Source of the DNA: an uncultured Lachnospiraceae bacterium
GTDB taxonomy: Bacteria > Bacillota > Clostridia > Lachnospirales > Lachnospiraceae
Direction: 5' to 3'
NCBI GenBank assembly: GCA_947169235.1
Contig: CAMVOY010000014.1
Span: 1 to 46,760 of the forward strand
DNA: 46,760 nucleotides
Positions 44,686 to 46,760 of the stretch are shown piece by piece. A model generated the notes under the pieces. That model was not told the DNA's origin and searched no databases. It was given only the letters and a program-made list of their open reading frames with translations. Both the position numbers and the translations under genes were made by a program. Within the stretch, counting starts at the first letter, position 1. Each line of letters starts with the position of its first letter.

Positions 44686-46326
44686 ATGTATTACTCAAGC
44701 TTTGGTGCATTGGCGATAATCCTCCATTTCATAATAAACGCGCGCATGTTCGGAAACAAATGGGACAAGAAAGCTTCCCTTTCCGCATATCGCTACAAGC
44801 TGTTTTTGATCAGCTTATCTTTCTACTACGCCACTGATATTCTGTGGGGTATCCTCTACGATACACGTATAGTGGCTCTGGTATATGCAGATACCTTTTT
44901 ATACTTTCTTTCCATGGTTTTGTCTGTTCTTCTGTGGACAAGATTCGTGGTCAGCTATCTTGACAGAAAAGGCCTTTTCGGCTCCTTCCTCACATATGCG
45001 GGATGGACTATATTTATATTTCAGCTGTTAAACCTTATCGTTAACTTTTTCTACCCTATCGTATTTCATTTCGCTGACAACGGCGATTATTTCCCGAGCT
45101 ATTCGAGATACATCTCGCTCGCCATGCAGGTCATACTGTTTATCATTTCGGCCGTCTACTCTATAATCGTAGCGGTCAAAGCAAAAGAAAAAGAACGTAT
45201 ACATTACGTAACCGTGGGCTTTTCCGGTATCGTCATGACGATCTTCATCGTATTACAGACACTGTATCCGTTCCTTCCCTTCTATGCCGTAGGAGCCATC
45301 ATCGGAACCAGTCTCATCCATATATTTGTCGAGGAGGATGAGAGGAACGATTTCGAGGCAGAGATGGGTGAGATCCGCGAAAACGCAGAGAGATTCCGAC
45401 TCGAGTCCGAAAAGACCAAAAAAAAGACCGTCACCTTCGGTCAGATCGCCGAGTCACTCGTGGAGAACTACGACATAGTCTACTATGTGGATACGACAGA
45501 TGAGGATTATGTCGGATATATATCAAACAGCCTGCGCGGAAGGCTCGAGGCGGACAGAAAAGGCGAGTCATTCTTTGAGGTAGCAACAGACTACATGGAC
45601 AGGCTGTGCTATCCGGGTGACAGAGAGCGCATGGTAGGGCTCCTCGACAAAGACTATCTGCTCACCGCTCTCAGAAGCAGAAAACAGTTTAACGTCGACT
45701 GCCGCATCAAGGTAGGCGATGACTACGAGTATACCAGATTCTCCGTCAGAAAGACCAGCGATTCCAGACACTTCCTTATCGTTGTCGAAAACGTGGACGA
45801 TGAGGTTCGAAGAGAAAAAGCGCAACAAAAAGCCCTTTCAAACGAAAAAGCTCTCGCAAGACGCGATGAACTTACGGGAACCAAGAACAAAACCGCATAC
45901 ATCGAGCTGGAGCAATCCGTCCAGGAGAACATCGACAAAGGACTTGACTATCTCCCCTTTGCCCTCGCAGTATGCGATATCAACGATCTGAAAGAAATAA
46001 ACGATACAGAAGGACATCAGGCCGGCGATGACTATATCAGAACCGCAGCCAAGCTTCTGTGTGATATCTTCGTTCACAGTCCGGTATTCAGGATCGGCGG
46101 TGATGAGTTCCTCGTCTTCCTTCGTGGCGATGACTACACCGCAAAAGAAGAGCTTGTAAACAGATTGAGAGCAAAGGTTTTTCAAAACTCCGTTCAGAAA
46201 TCCGGCCCCGTTGTCGCCATAGGCGTAACTGCCTATGATCCGAATCGCGATACTTCCGTATCCCAGGTGTTTGAGCGTGCCGACGCGCTTATGTATGAGA
46301 ACAAAAAAGAACTGAAGTCACTTTGA
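44686..46326 (+). CDS. Membrane-bound diguanylate cyclase (GGDEF)
   Basis: It should make c-di-GMP from GTP. The 546 residues have about seven membrane helices (to about residue 215), a short charged coiled coil, a PAS-like region (about 255-385; NYDIVYYVDTTDEDYVGY), and a GGDEF domain (DELTGTKNKTAYIE, DINDLKEINDTEGHQAGDDYI, FRIGGDEFLVFL). The signature GGDEF is intact. The product-inhibition I-site (RxxD) is absent: FVHS occupies its place. The ATG follows AAGGAG at 8 bases; an in-frame start 31 codons upstream overlaps the promoter. Its end overlaps the convergent hydrolase gene by 9 bases. Confidence 0.92.
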   Translation: MYYSSFGALAIILHFIINARMFGNKWDKKASLSAYRYKLFLISLSFYYATDILWGILYDTRIVALVYADTFLYFLSMVLSVLLWTRFVVSYLDRKGLFGSFLTYAGWTIFIFQLLNLIVNFFYPIVFHFADNGDYFPSYSRYISLAMQVILFIISAVYSIIVAVKAKEKERIHYVTVGFSGIVMTIFIVLQTLYPFLPFYAVGAIIGTSLIHIFVEEDERNDFEAEMGEIRENAERFRLESEKTKKKTVTFGQIAESLVENYDIVYYVDTTDEDYVGYISNSLRGRLEADRKGESFFEVATDYMDRLCYPGDRERMVGLLDKDYLLTALRSRKQFNVDCRIKVGDDYEYTRFSVRKTSDSRHFLIVVENVDDEVRREKAQQKALSNEKALARRDELTGTKNKTAYIELEQSVQENIDKGLDYLPFALAVCDINDLKEINDTEGHQAGDDYIRTAAKLLCDIFVHSPVFRIGGDEFLVFLRGDDYTAKEELVNRLRAKVFQNSVQKSGPVVAIGVTAYDPNRDTSVSQVFERADALMYENKKELKSL

Positions 46327-46760
46327 CTTTCTCTGATGAAAAAGCCATTCTTTTACCTTTGTATCACGCCCCATCAGCACCCAGCTGCAATGCGGGTGCA
46401 GACCGAACTCGCCTTTCATTTTTTCTGCGGGGATCTCCGTATATCTCAGATTATTGTGTCCCAGAGCTCTGAGTCTCTCGTATATCACACGCGATCCCAA
46501 CTGACGATCCTTGAAAAAAACAACCTCATACTCGTCGGGACTTACCATCGAATCATCCTCCGCATGATAAAGCCATATGGGGGTTTTTAACAGCGCTTCC
46601 AGCTCCGTATCCTCCGTGGAGCCGCAGATGGGAACAGCACCCGCATATATCGGAAACTCCTTCAATATCGAGAGTAACCCTATCGCCCCGGCACTGTAGC
46701 CATAGATGTACAGTCTGGACATATCCGCATAGAATCTCTCCGCATACGAGATCGTCATCT
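46318..46760 (-). CDS. Alpha/beta hydrolase (C-terminal part, cut by window edge)
   Basis: The visible 146 or so residues contain a nucleophile elbow GYSAGA, an acid in YHAEDDSMVSP and a late His in GLHPHCSW, the order of a Ser-Asp-His esterase triad. It resembles esterase/polyhydroxybutyrate-depolymerase-like proteins with a final KEWLFHQRKSK. There is no signal peptide in the visible part. The start lies beyond the window; the first Met seen (at 46758) is probably internal. Confidence 0.75.
   Translation of the reverse strand, partial: MTISYAERFYADMSRLYIYGYSAGAIGLLSILKEFPIYAGAVPICGSTEDTELEALLKTPIWLYHAEDDSMVSPDEYEVVFFKDRQLGSRVIYERLRALGHNNLRYTEIPAEKMKGEFGLHPHCSWVLMGRDTKVKEWLFHQRKSK

Overview
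The window is a piece of chromosome from a Gram-positive anaerobe, most likely a member of the Lachnospiraceae (Clostridia). The signs are a moderate G+C content, strong GGAGG-type ribosome binding sites, a CdaA/CdaR pair, TagD/TarI/TarJ wall-polymer enzymes, a LytR-CpsA-Psr ligase, large secreted proteins built from bacterial Ig-like (Big_2) modules, and a NusG domain II/Gx transporter pair. The family is an inference from gene content; I could not run a search. Almost every gene is on the minus strand. The plus-strand exceptions are a secreted protein of unknown function, an acyl-CoA carboxyltransferase and a GGDEF protein.

Layout. (1) 1-3,500: the start of a eukaryotic-type Ser/Thr kinase gene, then the lower-glycolysis run transcribed gap, pgk, tpiA. 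(2) 3,645-6,901: glycogen synthase glgA with its own promoter and recN with a strong terminator. (3) 6,980-12,725: two divergent secreted-protein genes, one a roughly 12-module Ig-like protein, the other unrecognised. (4) 12,781-34,581: a 22-kb surface-glycopolymer locus. In transcription order it holds tagD, a CDP-glycerol glycerophosphotransferase, an LCP ligase, a DegT aminotransferase, an O-antigen ligase/polymerase-like protein, tarI, tarJ, a GtrB-like GT2, an ExoA-like GT2, a GT2-GtrA fusion, two LicD proteins, a second O-antigen ligase-like protein, another GT2, an acyltransferase, typA, a flippase fused to a glycerophosphotransferase, and a GtrA protein. (5) 34,756-36,267: a lone acyl-CoA carboxyltransferase. 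(6) 36,424-40,349: a c-di-AMP operon, two uncharacterised membrane proteins followed by cdaA and cdaR. (7) 40,426-44,479: a probable operon of a secreted Ig-like/lipase protein, a NusG domain II protein, superoxide dismutase, a cation diffusion facilitator and a Gx transporter. (8) 44,686-46,758: a membrane diguanylate cyclase and, converging on it, the end of an alpha/beta hydrolase.

How it fits together. The large locus encodes synthesis of both CDP-glycerol (TagD) and CDP-ribitol (TarJ/TarI), two kinds of phosphopolyol transferase (TagB/F-like and LicD), lipid-linked sugar transfer (GtrB/GtrA), a flippase, polymerase/ligase-like membrane proteins, and an LCP enzyme that would attach the product to peptidoglycan. 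The simplest reading is a complex teichoic-acid-like or capsular polymer carrying glycerol- and ribitol-phosphate. The most interesting features are the in-frame flippase-glycerophosphotransferase fusion, the LicD pair beside a CDP-ribitol pathway and without choline genes (recalling the animal LicD-fold ribitol-phosphate transferases fukutin and FKRP), and two multi-arm palindromic intergenic elements that share a hairpin module.
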